Shown here: piece after piece, positions 1 through 10,164 of the stretch | How the letters are laid out: each line of letters opens with the position of its first letter | How positions within the stretch are numbered: the stretch's first letter is position 1 | From: Didymodactylos carnosus | Lineage: Eukaryota > Rotifera > Eurotatoria > Philodinida > Philodinidae | Reading direction: 5' to 3' | NCBI GenBank assembly: GCA_905250885.1 | Contig: CAJNOQ010000099.1 | Location: 1-64,000, forward strand | Length of the DNA stretch: 64,000 nucleotides | The notes under the pieces: generated by a model | Told to the model about the DNA's origin: nothing | The model's input: the letters and a program-made list of their open reading frames with translations, nothing else | Database searches by the model: none | Program-made: the position numbers and the translations under genes

Positions 1-310
1 GGGCAAAATGGGCAAGGTTTTTGTCGATGGGCCAAAAGATTTTTGGTCCAAAAAGAACACAAAAAAATGAAATGAGATTCTTTTAATTTTTGAATTAGAT
101 TCTAATTCAAAAAAATAAACAAACAATTCTGTCTATAGGCACTCTTACATATATGTCTAAGAGTTATACAAAAAAAACCCGCATGGGTATATCTGCTAAG
201 TAAAATTTCAATGGGCAAAAACTTACTAATAAAAATTACAATGGGCAAATCTCCAAATGAAATGGGCAATTGCCCGTTTGCCCTCCCCCTGGATACGCCG
301 CTGTGTCTGA
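1..310. repeat. Degenerate ATGGGCAAA-repeat DNA, possible transposon terminus
   Basis: The motif ATGGGCAA or a close variant recurs near 8, 27, 211, 241 and 261. The stretch ends with a GGGCAATTGCCC palindrome followed by CCCCCTGGATACGCCGCTG, a string that resembles the ends of some DNA transposons. No second end is visible because the window starts here. The short ORF beginning at 270 overlaps this repeat and has no protein-like features. Confidence 0.3.
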
Positions 311-414
311 TATAGTTGAAGTCATTTTTCTCGGACCAACTTTTCGAGAGGAATCGATTGGCAGTCTCAGAATTTTATGCAAATGTGTCCTGTGCGAGAA
401 AACCATGTATTTTC

Positions 415-644
415 GTTTTGGATATTGTCTAACTCGTTGTAACGCATTAATACCTATCGTGTTACACCGAGTTCCATTCTCTTACCTTATTGCAATGAGG
501 TAGAAAAGAATAATGCATTATAATCTATTAGATATTAACTCGTTACAATACGATATGCATTATCTAATGAGTTATAACGCTATAAAAGATTTTTCCAATT
601 TATGGCATTATAATTAGATAAAACATCTAAGGTATTATAACGCA
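415..644. repeat. Array of degenerate TATAACGCATT repeats, left part
   Basis: Short variants of CGTTATAACG, GCATTATAAT and TAACGCATTA recur every 20-40 bases. The array resumes at 1683 on the far side of a piggyBac-type insertion, so the two parts were one array before the insertion. Confidence 0.55.
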
Positions 645-648
645 TTAA

Positions 649-1678
649 CCCTTTACACCGGGCGGTCCCTTCCAAGGGACATTGATGTAATAGATTTATA
701 CAAAGAACGGATCATCAGGCCATAAGCTAGATTATTACTAATGTAGAACAATAGAGTAGCCTAACTTTTGACTGAAATAAGAAAAAAACATTTCCATTTT
801 AATCCGATATTTTTGAATTTTAAAATTGAATGAAGTTCAAAAATGAATTTTTTGGTTTTAGATATTTTCTATACTTGTGGCCACTAAATCATTTTCTAAT
901 TTTGTAGTTGGTAGTTTTGGTTGTATGGATGTAGTTTATAATGAAATCAAAGCAGACATTTTTGTAGCAGTCTTCTTTGCGTAAAAGCGCTGTGGATTCA
1001 CTGTCCCTTGGAAGGGACATTCGGGTGTAACGACATGAAAAGTGAATTTTTTTATCTTAACATCTTGTTAGCATGGGTCATTCTGTGGTCACTCGCTACA
1101 TATCTGAAGATGGGCGATTGAAGAAAAAAAGATGTAACCAACAGTACAGTGCCGTCGCCGACAAATGTGAAGGCGTTTTTCTCTGATCGATATAAAAATT
1201 TCATCTAACTGCGTTTTAAATACTGAATAAAATTGGGAAGCGTCTAAACTATCTTCGGTTTTTTAAAAAACAAGATACGTCGGAACACACTTTTCTTCCT
1301 TGAGATAAAAAGAAGCTCGTTTAGAAGCGCCCTTGGGGCCATCTTGATTCGAAAAACGCGTTCGGGCACGACGTTTTTGGAAAAATTAAAGAAAAATGCG
1401 TTTGTTTCTATCAAAAATTTTTCCAGTGAGTAAAGAATTGAAAAGAAACTCATAGTAACACACTAGGGTAAAAAAGGAAGTTCGGAATAATAATGAAAAA
1501 AATACAAAATCCATGTCGTTACACCCGAATGCCCCTTCCAAGAGACATCGTGTATCCACGCGGCAAAGCAACACCACTTAAGTCCAGATATAACATGAAT
1601 GTAGCAAAGAACTGTAAGATTCAATGCAATAGCTATTTCAACAGCAGCTATAATAAAAGTGTCTTCGGGTGTAAAGGG
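649..1678. mobile_element. piggyBac-type MITE (non-autonomous DNA transposon)
   Basis: The element begins CCCTTTACACCG and ends CGGGTGTAAAGGG, so the termini are inverted repeats. Both sides are flanked by TTAA (645-648 and 1679-1682), the target duplication expected of the piggyBac superfamily. It is about 1030 bp with no transposase ORF. Internal copies of a GTCCCTTCCAAGGGACATT-like block lie at about 665, 1002 and 1530; the copies near 1000-1038 and 1513-1553 are inverted relative to each other, each next to a GTGTAACGACATG-type block. It sits inside the TATAACGCATT array. Confidence 0.75.
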
Positions 1679-1682
1679 TTAA

Positions 1683-2100
1683 TTTCTAACGCATTATATT
1701 GAAGTAGAAAGTTCAGACGCATTATAATACATTAGAATCTAACGTATTATAAGGCGGCAAATCTAATTGCGTTGTAACGAGATAAAAATTGAAATGCATT
1801 ATAACACTATAAATTTATAGAGTTGTAATGCAATGAAAATTTTTATCCACTTACAACGCCATAAATTCCTGAAAAATAACTTTGCAACGCGTTATAACAC
1901 GACGGGCTACGTCTATTGCATTGTAATGAGATAAATCTATAGCGTTGTAATACCATAATTTTAAAAAAAGCATATTTTATAGCGTTCTAACGCTATAAAT
2001 AGAGAAAAAAAGATCCTACGTAAATATTTTTCTCAATTAACTGATATCATGATCCTATCTCAAAAGTATTATATATACTATTATAACGAGATATTTAACG
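1683..2100. repeat. Array of degenerate TATAACGCATT repeats, right part
   Basis: Continuation of the array at 415-644, with motifs such as TAACGCATTATA, TTGTAATGCA and GCGTTATAAC in both orientations. It lies just upstream of the innexin exon, so it may be intronic. Confidence 0.5.
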
Positions 2101-2155
2101 TTTGTACGCTCAGTTTAATATTTTTTTATCTCTAAATGATGTCTTTTTTTTTCAG

Positions 2156-3031
2156 CCATGGATATTTGGTTTACAAGCTATTTGTTTCTATCTACCAAAA
2201 TTATTCTGGCAATTTTCACTACATCATAGTGATTATAATGTTAGTGGCATCTTGAAGTCAACAAATAAACTCTATTCATTACCGGATTTTGCTAAAAAAA
2301 AAATTCCAGCAAAATTACGTGATGATCAATTAAGTTATTTACATTCACATCTTTTTTCAAAAAATTTTATACCAGTAACAACAAGAACAACAACAACAAC
2401 AAATAAAAAACATTTTTTTCGTCAACGTCATTCTTGTTATTTTTTAATATTTTATCTCATAACAAAATGTTTATATTTAGCTAATTTGGGTGTACAAGTG
2501 TTTATTATTCATTTAATTATTGGATCAAGAAATTCTGTCTATTCAGATATTAAATCAAAACATTTTTTATCAGAATTTAATCAAAAAATTAAATCAGGTA
2601 TATCAGAATTAATTGACACTAGTTCATTTCCAAAACGAACACTATGCGATTTTACATTTCGTGAATTAGCGTCAAATCACTATTATACGGTCGAATGTAT
2701 ATTACCCTTAAACATACTTGTTGAGAAAATTTATGTATTTTTGTATGTATGGTTTATACTATTAATTTTCATTACATTAATGGATATTGTTAAATGGTTA
2801 TTTCGTATTATACGTTTCATTCGTGAATCATTTCGACTGAGATATATTGAACATCATTTAATTAATCGTCATGATCCAAATCAAATCCAAACATTTGTTC
2901 GACAACATCTCAATTGGGACACATATTTTCTTTTTAAGTTATTGTCGAAAAATGTTTCGACATATGCTGTTGTCGATATATTAGGATATTATTTTGAAAC
3001 ACAAAAAAATAGAAAGACAAAAGAAAATTGA
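2156..3031 (+). CDS. Innexin, 3' coding exon (N-terminus not visible)
   Basis: Innexins form invertebrate gap junctions and pannexin-like hemichannels in the plasma membrane. The exon opens in phase 0 after a clear acceptor (T-rich tract then CAG at 2153-2155) and encodes about 291 residues to a TGA stop. In order one sees TM2 (PWIFGLQAICFYLPKLFW), TM3 (around YLITKCLYLANLGVQVF), then extracellular loop 2 and TM4 with the family signature: FPKRTLCDF, RELASNHYYTVECILPLN and EKIYVFLYVWF. Both loop-2 cysteines (CDF and ECILP) are present, followed by a cytoplasmic tail of about 90 residues. About 100 residues (TM1 and loop 1) are missing compared with full-length innexins and should lie in upstream exons. 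None is recognisable in 1-2155, which is repeat DNA, so they are outside the window or lost. An upstream TTG-initiated extension (2102) is intron sequence. Confidence 0.88.
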   Translation, partial: PWIFGLQAICFYLPKLFWQFSLHHSDYNVSGILKSTNKLYSLPDFAKKKIPAKLRDDQLSYLHSHLFSKNFIPVTTRTTTTTNKKHFFRQRHSCYFLIFYLITKCLYLANLGVQVFIIHLIIGSRNSVYSDIKSKHFLSEFNQKIKSGISELIDTSSFPKRTLCDFTFRELASNHYYTVECILPLNILVEKIYVFLYVWFILLIFITLMDIVKWLFRIIRFIRESFRLRYIEHHLINRHDPNQIQTFVRQHLNWDTYFLFKLLSKNVSTYAVVDILGYYFETQKNRKTKEN

Positions 3032-4982
3032 GACAAAGATGTTTACTTTTGTAAAGTTCTTGTTGTTGTTTTTTATTGTATGTTTGTATAAAGAATAAGA
3101 CAGGTTAAAGGTTAAAGCATGATGATACTGTTGCCAAAAAGATTCTTCTTCTTAACCCTTTACGCCCGACAGCGGTTCCAGAAGAGCCACTGATGAAACA
3201 GTGGGGGGGAGGGGAGGAATGCCTTGAAAAGTCCTATTTTGGGCTTGTCGTAAATTTGATATAGTTCGATCAAAAAAGATCATAGAGAGCTCGGGGACAT
3301 CTCGTTTTGTAGAGAATTGTTTGCTCTATCATTCTACATAGTTTGAACAAAATTTTATTCTCAGGTTCCAGGTGCTGAAAAACTACAGTGGTTACAGAAA
3401 TTGATCAACTGAGTGTATTTTCGATTTTTATCCGCAGCCATAAACGCTAAAAAGAATTCAAATAGTGACCTGAGTAGGGAAAATTGTTTTCAACAAGGAT
3501 TTGAGGAACTAAAAATCATCACTTGATTCCCTATAATAGAGTTTTCTAGAAAGGATTAAGAGAAATTTACGCATTGTTAACGGTACTTATTTAAGAGCAG
3601 ATAATTAGTTATATACTCATAATGTATGTTTAACATCGTTGAATGAATGTCCATGACTCTCATTGACTTAACTGATTCTCTTTAGTTACTGGTGGATCTG
3701 AGAGAGAGAGCTTCTCCACATTGTTAAAATCTATGTCATGATATTACATGTGTAAGCAGACCGAGCTAATTTAGAGTTTGTTTTTTATGATTTTTCAGTG
3801 CCCGTTTGTGCTCAGTCATTCTAATTTCTCAAGTATTTACTGTTTCACCATAATAGGATATGTAGGCTAAAGAGTTTTGGGTATGATACATTTTGAACGG
3901 AGAATGAGATAAGTTTTTCACTTAGAAGTATTCCCAGATCTAAAGTATGTTTTTCTCAAACTAAGCTTAATTAGATTCTTTTCCATGATCTAGTCAATGA
4001 CTTCAATATACAAAAAAATTATTTTTCTTAATCGAGATCTTTTGTTTTTTCTTAATGTTTTGTCAATCAAGATCGAGAGCATGTTGTTTCTGTTATCTTT
4101 AAAAAAATTTTTAAAAATGCATGTCCTTTATGTATATAAAACGTGCTAGTTAATATAATGGAAGAAGAAGAAAACTAATAATTACTCTTTCTTGATGTGT
4201 TAATTTAACGTAACGCCTGGCATTTTTTTTCAACGATGTTTAACGAAAAGTAATGGAAAAACAATCTGCGCTAGGCTATATAAAAAACTGCTACAACGTG
4301 AATTCGAGTTTATAAGACAATTAACGTCATCAAACAACTATCCGATTAATTTTATCGGTAGTAAGATCGACAAACAGCTTTTACTAATTAAGTGAACAAC
4401 AAAGCATTTTGACTCAGATCATCAATGATAATCGTTCGTAAAAAACGAAATAAAAATGAAATAATTGTGATGTGATGAAGAATTGTGATTATCGTCTACA
4501 AAAGTCTTTAATAAAAGACTCAAAGAGTTAGAGCAATAATTTTCTGTAAATTCTTAAATTTTAACTGTTCGATTAATTCTACTCATTGTACGACATTCAC
4601 TTCAATCATTTCAAAACAAAAATATCATTCCAAATGAATTACAGTAGTACATTGTTTTATTATTAGTAATCAAACTGTATAGTTGTTATATCGGCAAAGC
4701 TGTTGGTCAATCAAGAAACGAGATGGTGCAAAGAGCACAGATCATCCCACATGGAACTGCTGACAGAGTTCATTTCTGTATTTTTCGACCTCTCATCGAT
4801 CGATCAAGCATTTTCACATATGATATAACATGTCAAAAATCAATTTTTTTGTTGGAAAGTATTCGGTTTTATCATCCCTACAAAAAAACTAAGAAATCCA
4901 TAGATTTATCATCTTTGGAAACCTATGCTCGCTGCTTATGAATTTTTTTCTTTCATTGATCTCATCTGTTCTTGGTACTGAA
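3032..4982. other. Intergenic AT-rich DNA
   Basis: It contains the innexin 3' UTR (a weak ATAAAGAATAAG poly(A)-like string near 3088) and one isolated piggyBac-type terminus at 3153. The ORF at 4723-4941 has no protein-like features. Nothing else was recognised. Confidence 0.5.
3153..3172 (+). mobile_element. Isolated piggyBac-type terminus
   Basis: TTAACCCTTTACGCCCGAC repeats the TTAA plus CCCTTTAC end of the element at 649-1678. I found no matching inverted end downstream, so this is a truncated copy or one whose partner has diverged. Confidence 0.35.
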
Positions 4983-5957
4983 CAGAATAAGATGCACGGA
5001 AAGCAGACTTCGAGTGAAATTTAGTTTTCGACGTTTTACACACCATTCGATAGAGAATTGTGTGCTAATCACGAACATGTGCGTCTCGCTTTTTTGGAGA
5101 CTTTTACCGGTTCAAAGTTCAAAAAACTCAGGAATTGTCAAAAAGCCCAAAATCGCAAGGTTTCAAAAAAATGGCCGTAACTTTTTCGCGTTTTGGTTTC
5201 AACACTTGAAACAAAGTTTTTCAGATTCAGAATCGAAAACTGAATCTAAAACACTAAATTCCAAGATTTCAGAGCCGAAACTGGATTTTTGCTAGTGCCC
5301 GAAACCGGCACGGCTCAACAGCGTCACACAAACTTTGTAGACCTAACCCAAGTTTTTGTAGAGGTCATAGAGCCAATATTTTTACATGGCTAGTTCCGCT
5401 AGATGCTGACCTTCAAAACAACACAGAGTTTTTTTTAAAATTTGGTTTCCTTGCTGAAAAAATTCATTTTTTCTAAATCAGAGGTGAAAAAGTCGAAATT
5501 CTCAATTTTCTCTAACAGAACTAAACTTCTATGGAATAAAAATATCATATTTGGAATCAGATTCAAAAGACAAATCCAGCGATATGTATCTCTATCCTGT
5601 TCGAGTACCTTAACTTTTTTCGAATTTTCACGTTGAAAAATCACGAGATTTTCACCAAAAAATAAAAATGAACTAAAAACTTCGAAATACATATCAGTCT
5701 ATTGTCTTTTGATTCTGATTCCAAATATGATATTTTTATTCCATAGAAGTTTAGTTCTGTTAGAGAAAATTGAGAATTCCGACTTTTTCACCTCTGATTT
5801 AGAAAACCTCTACAAAAACCTGGGTTAGGTCAAAATCTACAAAAAAGCGAGACGCACATGTTCGTGATTAGCACACAATTCTCTATCGAATGGTGTGTAA
5901 AACGTCGAAAAATAAATTCCACTCGAAGTCTGCTTTCCGTGCATCTTACATATTCTG
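4983..5957. mobile_element. Palindromic (foldback) element of about 975 bp
   Basis: The left arm from CAGAATAAGATGCACGGAAA returns inverted at 5836-5957 (TTTCCGTGCATCTTACATATTCTG). A second, inner pair lies at about 5460-5600 and 5690-5806 (for example AACTAAACTTCTATGGAATA and its complement), and CCTAACCCAAGTTTTTGTAG at about 5342 pairs with 5806-5831. The whole element is therefore a nested inverted repeat. The ORFs inside are by-products of the arms. The CAG start would suit hAT, but no convincing 8-bp duplication is visible. Confidence 0.7.
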
Positions 5958-6139
5958 GTGCTTCGATTATATCTCCATGTGTACTTAATAAATTCTCTGA
6001 TCAATATCTCGCTCGATAGAGAAGAGAAGATAGAGTATTCTGACGGGTGAGAGTATGCAGGCTCTTGTCAACAGATTGAAATTAATCTATCTGAAACGCG
6101 GGTATACACGCGTAGCATGTATAGTAAATGATCTTTGAG

Positions 6140-6575
6140 GCAAGGGGAAACAGCAGAATTCCAAGCAGCTATGGACTCCCAGACCTACAGAAGCCTGGAG
6201 AATCCTATACAAACTTCCCAAAGTTAGAGAAACTGGAAGAATCTCTGGGAGTACGAGAAAAAATCGGAACAAGGGATTGGAATCCGATGAAATCTCGAAA
6301 GTCTGTAAAAATGACTGAAAATGGGACTAAGCGCAAAAAACGCGGGAAACTTCAAAAACAGTCGGAAAGATCCTTCGGGCTTAGCGAAGTCACGAAGAAT
6401 ACAGGAGGTCCCAGGAGTTCAACACAATTTGGAAGTCCCAGGAAGTCCCAGGAGTTCAACACAATTTGGAAGTCCCAGGAAGTCCCAGGAGTTCAACAAA
6501 ATTTGAAAAAAATTGATTGCCTGTGGAACGGAGCACAGATTACAAAAGTCACAGAATCTGCTGTTTCCTCCTTGC
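6140..6575. mobile_element. TIR element (MITE-like) of about 435 bp
   Basis: GCAAGGGGAAACAGCAGAATTC at the left reappears inverted at 6552-6575 (CAGAATCTGCTGTTTCCTCC then TTGC), giving imperfect TIRs of about 20 bp. Between them lies a 37-bp tandem repeat. The ORFs on both strands here are carried by the repeat, not by genes. Confidence 0.55.
6404..6505. repeat. 37-bp tandem repeat, nearly 3 copies
   Basis: The anchor CCAGGAGTTCAACA starts at 6411, 6448 and 6485, an exact 37-bp period. Each unit also contains GGAAGTCCCA. The period is not a multiple of three, so the repeats fall in all three frames and a shared repeat protein is unlikely. Confidence 0.85.
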
Positions 6576-6579
6576 TTTG

Positions 6580-7763
6580 AGGACAACCATCCTCTAACTA
6601 TCACTCATAGCAGATACTGAACAGTGCACGAAGTAGTAAGGCACTTGATCAATGACATCTCTAACACAAAACCTTCAAATTCATTACAATACACTCCATA
6701 CGGAATGTAAATATCGCCTACACTTTTGTTCAGAGTAATCTCTAATTGCTGTGTCACTCGTTCTTAGATAAACGTGATCGTAGGGATTCGAAAGTATGGA
6801 ACATTTTTCCATTGTATTCATTACTCAGGAGACTATATTCCAATGATGTTTGTCTACACTAAAAAAATGAAATTTCTACGAAACTCCTAATTCATACTTG
6901 ATTTTCGAGCATTAATTCCCGTGTTGCGTATCTTTATCACTTTTCACGTTCGCACAAGTTTCATTGGGGCGCGTTATCTCTTAATTATCAAATCGAAATG
7001 TTCTAAAACTTAAAAAGTTTAGCTCAAAAATAGTGTATTTCGTCACTATGAAGTTGAACGTATGCGTGAACTGAAAATATGAGAAAAACTGAAAATAAAA
7101 ACTACATCATGCTTTCTGTTATCGTCACTTGTTGTGTAAAACTTTTAATCAGTCTATCGAATTCCTTCAAACTCTTCTTCGTGGGGTGGGTATTGTGTTC
7201 TGAAGTTAATTATTATTGGTATTGATTATGAATAATAGACACTCTTGCTTATGAGTATTACGTGATTTTTTTAAGCTTTGTTTGTGTACCGGCCGTATAT
7301 AATGCACTTAGCTATTATTTCAAAATTTGAGGATGACAAAAATACAACAAAAAATTGAAAGACTCAACTATATCTATTTTAGTTTAAGATATCACTCGAT
7401 AAAACTATAAGCAAATAACCTTGCAGTATTAAATATGTCAAAACAAACTACCGTATTGATATTGTAAGTATTCTCTCATCTGTATTCGGATATATGTTTG
7501 ACCGCCCGCCCACTAATCAAGTCAGAATTTGACGGATATCAGCCTTATTTTTTTAAACAATTGCTGATCTTTAATGTAGTCAGTCCTTCACGCTTAAATA
7601 GTTGGCGCCCGCGAGTAGTAACGTTTCTCAAAAATATTTTCTCGGAATAGTGACCTCCAAAATTTTTTTCTTATTTGGAACGAGAGACCATTCGTTGTTT
7701 TTCATTTTTGTTAATGTACTGAAAAGTAAGTTTTTCGATACGAAAAATTAGATAAAATAAAAA
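6580..7763. other. Intergenic DNA upstream of the 7764 locus
   Basis: No ORF or repeat was recognised. The last 100 bases include GAAAAGTAAGTTTTT (a possible 5' UTR splice donor near 7726) before the ATG at 7764. Confidence 0.4.
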
Positions 7764-8183
7764 ATGACATCATCATTAACTCTTTTTTCAAACGATAAAT
7801 TATATCAAGAATCTATTGAAACAAAAGTCCAAACAGTACACACTGGAAGAAAAGTTAATATTAATAAAATGGTATACGAAAAAGTTCAATCATGTAATGG
7901 AAATGAAACAGTCGATGAACAACGATCCCATGTCTCATTATCAAAATATTCAGCGTTCAAAAAACCAATGACTGTGAATTCCATGAAAACTTTAGTTTTA
8001 AATGAATTACGTGATTACTTTGCAAATAAAAATACAAAAAATCAAAATAAAGTGAAGGTCGATGATTATCGTTTACTGTCAATGTATCTAAAAACTAACA
8101 ATTTTTTTGAGCCTTGCTTGATTCATATCATTAAAAGAAGACCAGAAGCTATTCTCTGGAAAATTGAATTCCGCAACTACTAA
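7764..8183 (+). CDS. Unrecognised protein, first coding segment
   Basis: The open frame of 139 codons begins at an ATG (MTSSLTLFSNDKLYQES) and has the coding-like AT-rich codon use of the large gene. It encodes a mostly polar, K/N/S-rich protein with no signal peptide or membrane segment. The central part (MKTLVLNELRDYFANK) looks helical. I do not recognise the family. The stop lies just before a good 3' splice site (T-rich tract then TTTTAG at 8202), so the segment may be spliced to the frame at 8203. The phase-compatible donors are AAA|GTG and AAG|GTC near 8050-8058, both weak; using them would drop the last roughly 40 residues. Alternatively it is a complete small protein. Confidence 0.5.
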   Translation: MTSSLTLFSNDKLYQESIETKVQTVHTGRKVNINKMVYEKVQSCNGNETVDEQRSHVSLSKYSAFKKPMTVNSMKTLVLNELRDYFANKNTKNQNKVKVDDYRLLSMYLKTNNFFEPCLIHIIKRRPEAILWKIEFRNY

Positions 8184-8202
8184 AATACATTTTTTCTTTT
8201 AG

Positions 8203-8850
8203 ACTAAAAGTAAAATGTACCAAGTTCAACCAGTCGTTAATATAGAACAAGCCATTACCAGCGTGAATGAAAATAAAGTCACAAAAAATTTAGTCAACTT
8301 ATCAATAAATAATTTTGAGAAAAATAATAGCGGAAAAACAATAACAAACTATTTATATAGTAGAAAATTAGTGCCATTAACATCATTTTATACTCAACAA
8401 TCACAGGTGCCAGCTATATCTTACATAGAACGTTTTCAAACATCATCAACACTTACCAAATCTAGTATAATCACCATCGGTGTAGCAATTTTAACATCAA
8501 CTTCCCTGCTAAGTTATACAATTGACCAGAGAAAATATTTACTGAGTCTTCTAGGTGATACATTATTTTATTCAACATCCTTCGCATTCGGTTTACTGGG
8601 CGCAAAAATTGTTAATCATACAGATCCAATACATATGCAACATTTTGGTGATATATTAACAAAGAGTTTGTTGTTACACACTTTTTTAACTATGATGGAT
8701 GGTGAATGTCAATCAGTACATTTGAATTTTTATTCCAAACAGAAATCGTTGACTCGAGTTTTAACGGGTGCTTTACACTTAATAGCTGGTTTTACAACAA
8801 ATTTTGATCGAAAAAATGAAATTAAGCTACAACACAATAATAGAGCATAG
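8203..8850 (+). CDS. Unrecognised protein, second coding segment with hydrophobic region
   Basis: The frame is open from the 3' splice site at 8202 through an ATG at 8215 to a TAG stop, encoding about 211 residues from the ATG. The N-terminal 75 residues are polar. Two or three hydrophobic stretches follow (around SSIITIGVAILTSTSLLSY, LLGDTLFYSTSFAFGLLGAK and SLLLHTFLTMMDG), so a membrane protein is plausible. The tail contains VLTGALHLIAGFTTNFDRK. No family was recognised. Candidate poly(A) signals AATAAA lie at about 8960 and at 9096-9101. It may be the last exon of the gene starting at 7764 or a separate gene; the 31-base gap suggests one transcript. Confidence 0.5.
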   Translation, partial: TKSKMYQVQPVVNIEQAITSVNENKVTKNLVNLSINNFEKNNSGKTITNYLYSRKLVPLTSFYTQQSQVPAISYIERFQTSSTLTKSSIITIGVAILTSTSLLSYTIDQRKYLLSLLGDTLFYSTSFAFGLLGAKIVNHTDPIHMQHFGDILTKSLLLHTFLTMMDGECQSVHLNFYSKQKSLTRVLTGALHLIAGFTTNFDRKNEIKLQHNNRA

Positions 8851-9945
8851 TTTAAAGCATATTTCACAGCTCATAAAGCTTAGTCGAATAAGACGTGCCT
8901 ACTCTGACTTGTTTGAATAGAGAGGCAAGTACCTAATTTTAGAAAAGTCATCGTCATCGAAATAAAACTCAAACGATTGTTCAAGAGGATGTTTTTTCAA
9001 CCTTCCTTTCCAACTAGGATCTAGTTTTCAGAGATTTTGAGATCGTAGTGACGGTTTGAAAACTGTATATTTAATTATTTTTTTGTTTATTTTTTAATAA
9101 AGCACGAACTTTTGTTTTTTGTGTTTCATCATCAAATGCAAAATATATATATATATATAGAATGTATATATATATATAAATATATATACATACATATACA
9201 TATAGTATTTTCAGTTACTGACACATCTGATAGAGGCGCACACACAAAGAAGAAACAGTCAACTATATATGCGAACAAAAAAAAGAAGAGCCAATGAAAA
9301 ATATGCCACACAACAAAAAAAAAACAAAAAAACATATAATAATGTCGAGGTGTTTAAGAACTGAGTTTCAAGAGAGATGATGATAAAATGAAACTTTTAT
9401 AAAACAAACTAAAAGAACAACAACAACGTATGAACGAAAATTCAAATAGTAATAACAACTACTAAAACCGATGTATAGTTGAGGAGAGAGGATACATGAC
9501 ACACCAAGAAAAAAGTATACATAAGCAGAGAAGAGTGTGCGTGGATACCACGTGGATTAAAAAACAGCAGCAGCGGCAACAACAAAAAGAGAAAACTGTT
9601 CGCGAAATAAAAACAAGTTGTTAATTTTGAGCATGTAGTAGTTTTTCAGTAGGTGTGACTGTTCAACAACAACAAAAATAAAGTGCGGAAAAAAACAGAC
9701 AGAAAATCATTCTCAATAAACACACCGTACTTTTTTCTCTGTTGTGTGGATCCTCTTTCTTTTGTCTTTGTTCTATGATGCTGTGGCGTTTAAACTAATA
9801 CACATAATATTAATTACTAGCAAGAAGAGCAGAAATAAAATCGAAAAAAATATGCTGCTGTAATAGAATACAATTTTTCTAGAAAAACAAGGACGCTTAG
9901 AACATCCGTAGAGAATAAAAAAAAAAAACAAATACAAAACGTCCA
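8851..9945. other. Convergent 3' flanks and 3' UTRs
   Basis: The region between the + locus ending at 8850 and the - gene ending at 9946. It holds an AT microsatellite (about 9144-9200), A-rich DNA with repeated CAACAACAA-type runs, a + strand AATAAA at 9096-9101 and a - strand AATAAA (TTTATT on +) at 9086-9091. The short ORFs at 9112-9335 are translations of the microsatellite. Confidence 0.5.
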
Positions 9946-10164
9946 TCATGACACGTTGGTGGACGAATTTATAATCTGTTGCTGTTCATCATTAATTTTT
10001 TGTTGTTGTTGTGCAATTTTTAATTGATCTAATGTGCCACTTTCTTTAATTAATTTGAGTGCATCACGTTCAGCTTCCTTCACATAAGCTTCGCTACGAT
10101 CGATTAACGAAATAACATTGGCTCCATCCCATTGTACACCACATGTATTCAATAAACGATGAAC
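9946..10164 (-). CDS. Giant gene exon 17: C-terminal helical domain and stop
   Basis: 54-nt intron upstream, acceptor TTGTTTTTTAG|GTT, phase 0. Joined to exon 16 it reads TDEDVHRLLNTCGVQWDGAN and then a long helix ISLIDRSEAYVKEAERDALK ending in a Q/N/S-rich tail (QQQQKINDEQQQIINSS). Stop at 9946-9948. Confidence 0.82.
   Translation of the reverse strand, partial: VHRLLNTCGVQWDGANVISLIDRSEAYVKEAERDALKLIKESGTLDQLKIAQQQQKINDEQQQIINSSTNVS

Noticed and set aside
5435-5692. ORFs on both strands inside 4983-5957
   Set aside because: They mirror each other across the palindrome arms, so they are by-products of the inverted repeat.
6128-6604. 150-aa + ORF and the - strand ORF at the same place
   Set aside because: Built on a 37-bp tandem repeat and TIRs; the repeat period breaks codon phase and there is no protein-like content.
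9112-9335. ORFs rich in I/Y/K on both strands
   Set aside because: Translations of an AT microsatellite and A-rich DNA.
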